From Rhodocyclaceae bacterium (lineage in GTDB: Bacteria; Pseudomonadota; Gammaproteobacteria; Burkholderiales; Rhodocyclaceae): a stretch of DNA of 64,000 bases. This document shows, piece after piece, positions 63,231 through 64,000 of this stretch (the stretch's first letter is position 1; the number at the start of each line of letters is the position of its first letter). The position numbers and the translations under genes were made by a program. Below the pieces are notes generated by a model that was not told the origin of the DNA, did not search any database, and worked only from the letters and a program-made list of their open reading frames with translations. The stretch covers positions 62,001 to 126,000 of the forward strand of contig JADJEF010000018.1 in NCBI GenBank assembly GCA_016702335.1. The letters are read 5' to 3'.

Positions 63231-63614
63231 ATGATTCGTTCCCATGTGCTTGATGGCGCAAAGATCGAAACCCAAATCGACGACAAATTTGCGATCAGTT
63301 CCGACCAACCCGCGCCGCATGGCGAGGATTCCGCGCCGTCTCCCTTTGATGTGTTTCTCGCCGGCATCAGTGGTTGCGCGGCCTATTTTGCCCAGCGCTA
63401 CTGTCGCAAATGGAAGCTGCCGCACGAGGGTATTTCGGTCGACCTGATTCCTTCGTTCGACGACAGGCACGCGCTGATCGGCGTCGACCTGCGCATCAAT
63501 GTGCCAGACAGCTTTCCGCGCGAGCACCTTGACGGGTTGCTCAAGAATGCCAACGCCTGCCCGGTCAAAAAGGCCTTGGAAAACCCGCCGCAGGTCTCGC
63601 TGGGGTTTGCCTGA
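63231..63614 (+). CDS. OsmC-family peroxiredoxin-like protein
   Basis: 127 residues from ATG 63231, which follows atggagccc; the upstream extension to 63120 lacks a ribosome-binding site. The two redox Cys are in place (LAGISGCAAYFAQRYCRKWK and LLKNANACPVKKALENPP). OsmC/Ohr proteins reduce organic or fatty-acid hydroperoxides; this short form resembles the YhfA-like group with unclear substrate. Divergent from the DUF3365 gene. Confidence 0.85.
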   Translation: MIRSHVLDGAKIETQIDDKFAISSDQPAPHGEDSAPSPFDVFLAGISGCAAYFAQRYCRKWKLPHEGISVDLIPSFDDRHALIGVDLRINVPDSFPREHLDGLLKNANACPVKKALENPPQVSLGFA

Positions 63615-63692
63615 AGTCGTGCGCGGGTGAGTGGTCGTCATCGCTTTGGCGGTCGGTGTGACACGCGGCGGGACCGTTGCGACCGCAGAACT

Positions 63693-64000
63693 TCAATAGG
63701 GCGGCAACAGACGTCTGAAACCGTGCGCGAGCACCACGGCAAGAAAGAACAGGTTACGCAATGGCGTTGCCAGACAGAATGAGCGAACCTCGCTCAACGG
63801 CGTGTCTAGCTGTCGAGCCTGTGCCAACCGTTGTGCGACGCGCTCGATGAATTTGATCGACCGGGGCCAGTCGCGCAAATTGGCCAGCAGATGCGGTGGA
63901 ATACCTTCGCACCCGACTCGCGCACCGATGAGGCCGCCGACAATCGCGGCGGTGGAGTCGGCGTCGCCGCCCAGGCGGATCATTTCGGTGACCCCGCCGA
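63693..64000 (-). CDS. ADP-ribosylglycohydrolase family protein (5' part outside window)
   Basis: C-terminal part of an ADP-ribosylglycohydrolase. The metal-site motif is EMIRLGGDADSTAAIVGGLI with GARVGCEGIPPHL after it, followed by a helical end and a rather hydrophobic tail (CLATPLRNLFFLAVVLAHGF). The gene continues beyond 64000. The family removes ADP-ribose from proteins or nucleotides; DraG and Tri1-type immunity proteins are members. Confidence 0.8.
   Translation of the reverse strand, partial: GGVTEMIRLGGDADSTAAIVGGLIGARVGCEGIPPHLLANLRDWPRSIKFIERVAQRLAQARQLDTPLSEVRSFCLATPLRNLFFLAVVLAHGFRRLLPPY

Overview
Organism. GC-rich chromosomal DNA of a betaproteobacterium. The surE-pcm-nlpD-rpoS order, the Rhodocyclaceae-like respiratory genes, and a cytochrome b/flavin/NAD fusion of the kind I recall from the polyphosphate-accumulating Accumulibacter lineage all suggest Rhodocyclaceae or a close relative. 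This assignment is inference; no rRNA or tRNA gene is visible. | Region 1 to 12.9 kb is accessory DNA. It holds an array of RTX-type calcium-binding toxin or adhesin genes on the minus strand. Each has a different N-terminal domain joined to a near-identical C-terminal module (EF-hand-like segment, linker, RTX nonapeptides), and each is preceded by a small gene that could encode immunity. Decayed copies, duplicated 3' ends, dispersed repeats and a group II intron inserted in one repeat lie between them. | Region 12.9 to 18.6 kb (minus strand) encodes a Crp-like regulator, the C-terminal stub of an adenylate cyclase, a hybrid histidine kinase and a periplasmic sugar-binding protein (a LuxPQ/TorTS-like pair). 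Several of these carry single-base frameshifts. | Region 18.7 to 31.2 kb holds an OafA-type acyltransferase with an 11-C tract, a HigBA toxin-antitoxin cassette flanked by direct repeats, a COG3146 acyltransferase-like gene, a frameshifted secreted TPR-CHAT protease, a secreted hydrolase-like protein with small membrane proteins, and a dead BrnTA module. | Region 31.3 to 64 kb is core-like and intact: SDR and SulP; surE-pcm-nlpD-rpoS; NamZ-like muramidase; a three-gene signalling operon (two receivers around a degenerate HD-GYP domain); heme A synthase divergent from an sNOR-like heme-copper cluster (small subunit, CuA subunit II, subunit I without the active-site tyrosine, heme O synthase, SCO/SenC); then an unusual redox operon in which one diheme cytochrome b is fused to a 2x[4Fe-4S] ferredoxin and an MvhD-like domain, and a second is fused to a [2Fe-2S] ferredoxin and an FAD/NAD reductase. 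plsB, a K+ channel, a thioesterase, an SPFH protein, a YeeE/YedE sulfur-transport pair with a heme protein, OsmC and a truncated ADP-ribosylglycohydrolase follow. | Two patterns cross the window. A short REP-like repeat (core CCAGCGCCGACTTGC) occurs at least 15 times, mostly between genes, sometimes as inverted pairs. Frameshifts are concentrated in the first 28 kb and are essentially absent from the last 33 kb. The most interesting candidates are the paired cytochrome b fusion operon, the tyrosine-less heme-copper cluster next to it, and the modular RTX cassette array.
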